DNA from: Chara braunii
Taxonomy: Eukaryota; Streptophyta; Charophyceae; Charales; Characeae
NCBI GenBank assembly: GCA_003427395.1
Contig: BFEA01000269.1
Span: 310,770 to 339,595, forward strand
DNA: 28,826 nt
Direction of reading: 5' to 3'
The first letter of the stretch is position 1; the number at the start of each line of letters is the position of its first letter. Made by a program: the position numbers and the translations under genes. The notes beneath the pieces are model-generated. The model was not told the origin of the DNA. It saw only the letters and a list, made by a program, of their open reading frames with translations, and ran no database searches. Positions 28,643 through 28,826 of the stretch are shown piece after piece.

Positions 28643-28826
28643 AGCCTCCACACAACCCCCCCACCCCCACACACAACCAGTCCCAATCCACCCCATCATT
28701 ACTCACCCTCCTCCGAACCATCTAAGACCCCAGCCCTGCATCAACCCAATTCCTTCCCCCCATCGCGCCCCACACACCCCCAACCTTCTACCCCCTCACC
28801 AATGCAACCCCCGACAACCCCCCCGC
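28643..28826 (+). other. C-rich 3' region after LINE ORF2
   Basis: Probable LINE 3' untranslated region made mainly of C and A (cccccccaccccc, ccaccccat). No poly(A) tail or target duplication is reached before the window ends. Confidence 0.55.

Overview
The window is eukaryotic nuclear DNA from a repeat-laden genome. It holds CA and GA microsatellites, minisatellites, an assembly gap, nested transposons, spliceosomal-type exon borders and a scrambled insert of mitochondrial DNA. The mitochondrial pieces (LSU rRNA with group I introns, cox3, cob) and the exons of an M3-type oligopeptidase would fit the green lineage, perhaps a large-genome streptophyte alga. That placement is inference. No intact gene is visible.

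Left part (about 0.97-11.3 kb): two head-to-tail copies (A and B) of a Penelope-like retroelement. Each is preceded by the same 5' module. Copy A carries a decayed reverse transcriptase, then a second ORF joined by an ATGA overlap. The second ORF region is unusual. It reads in order: Pro/Ser-rich segment, Arg-rich basic patch, C2H2-like zinc finger, a domain resembling a papain-fold (Josephin/OTU-like) cysteine protease, and up to three RING-like Cys/His clusters. Copy B has a better preserved RT core, but its second ORF is split by an LTR-like insertion that is itself split by a poly(A) retroposon: three levels of nesting.

Middle (11.3-19.2 kb): two unrecognised minus-strand coding remnants, a 2.2-kb island of four minisatellites (45, 58, 41 and about 41 bp), a hAT-like MITE running into a 470-bp N gap, a third partial copy (C) of the Penelope-like element that keeps the finger, protease-like and RING-like parts, and a second LTR-like element with a target duplication.

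Right part (19.3-28.8 kb): a mosaic mitochondrial insert (two group I introns, two LSU rRNA pieces, two cox3 pieces, cob 3' end), an intact hAT-like MITE with 8-bp target duplication, then two small exons of an M3 (thimet oligopeptidase-like) metallopeptidase on the + strand. The 3.6-kb intron between them holds a LINE fragment, a TIR element containing a tRNA-like sequence, and a 110-bp foldback MITE. A 5'-truncated L1-like LINE with one stop and three frameshifts follows in the next intron and runs to near the window end.
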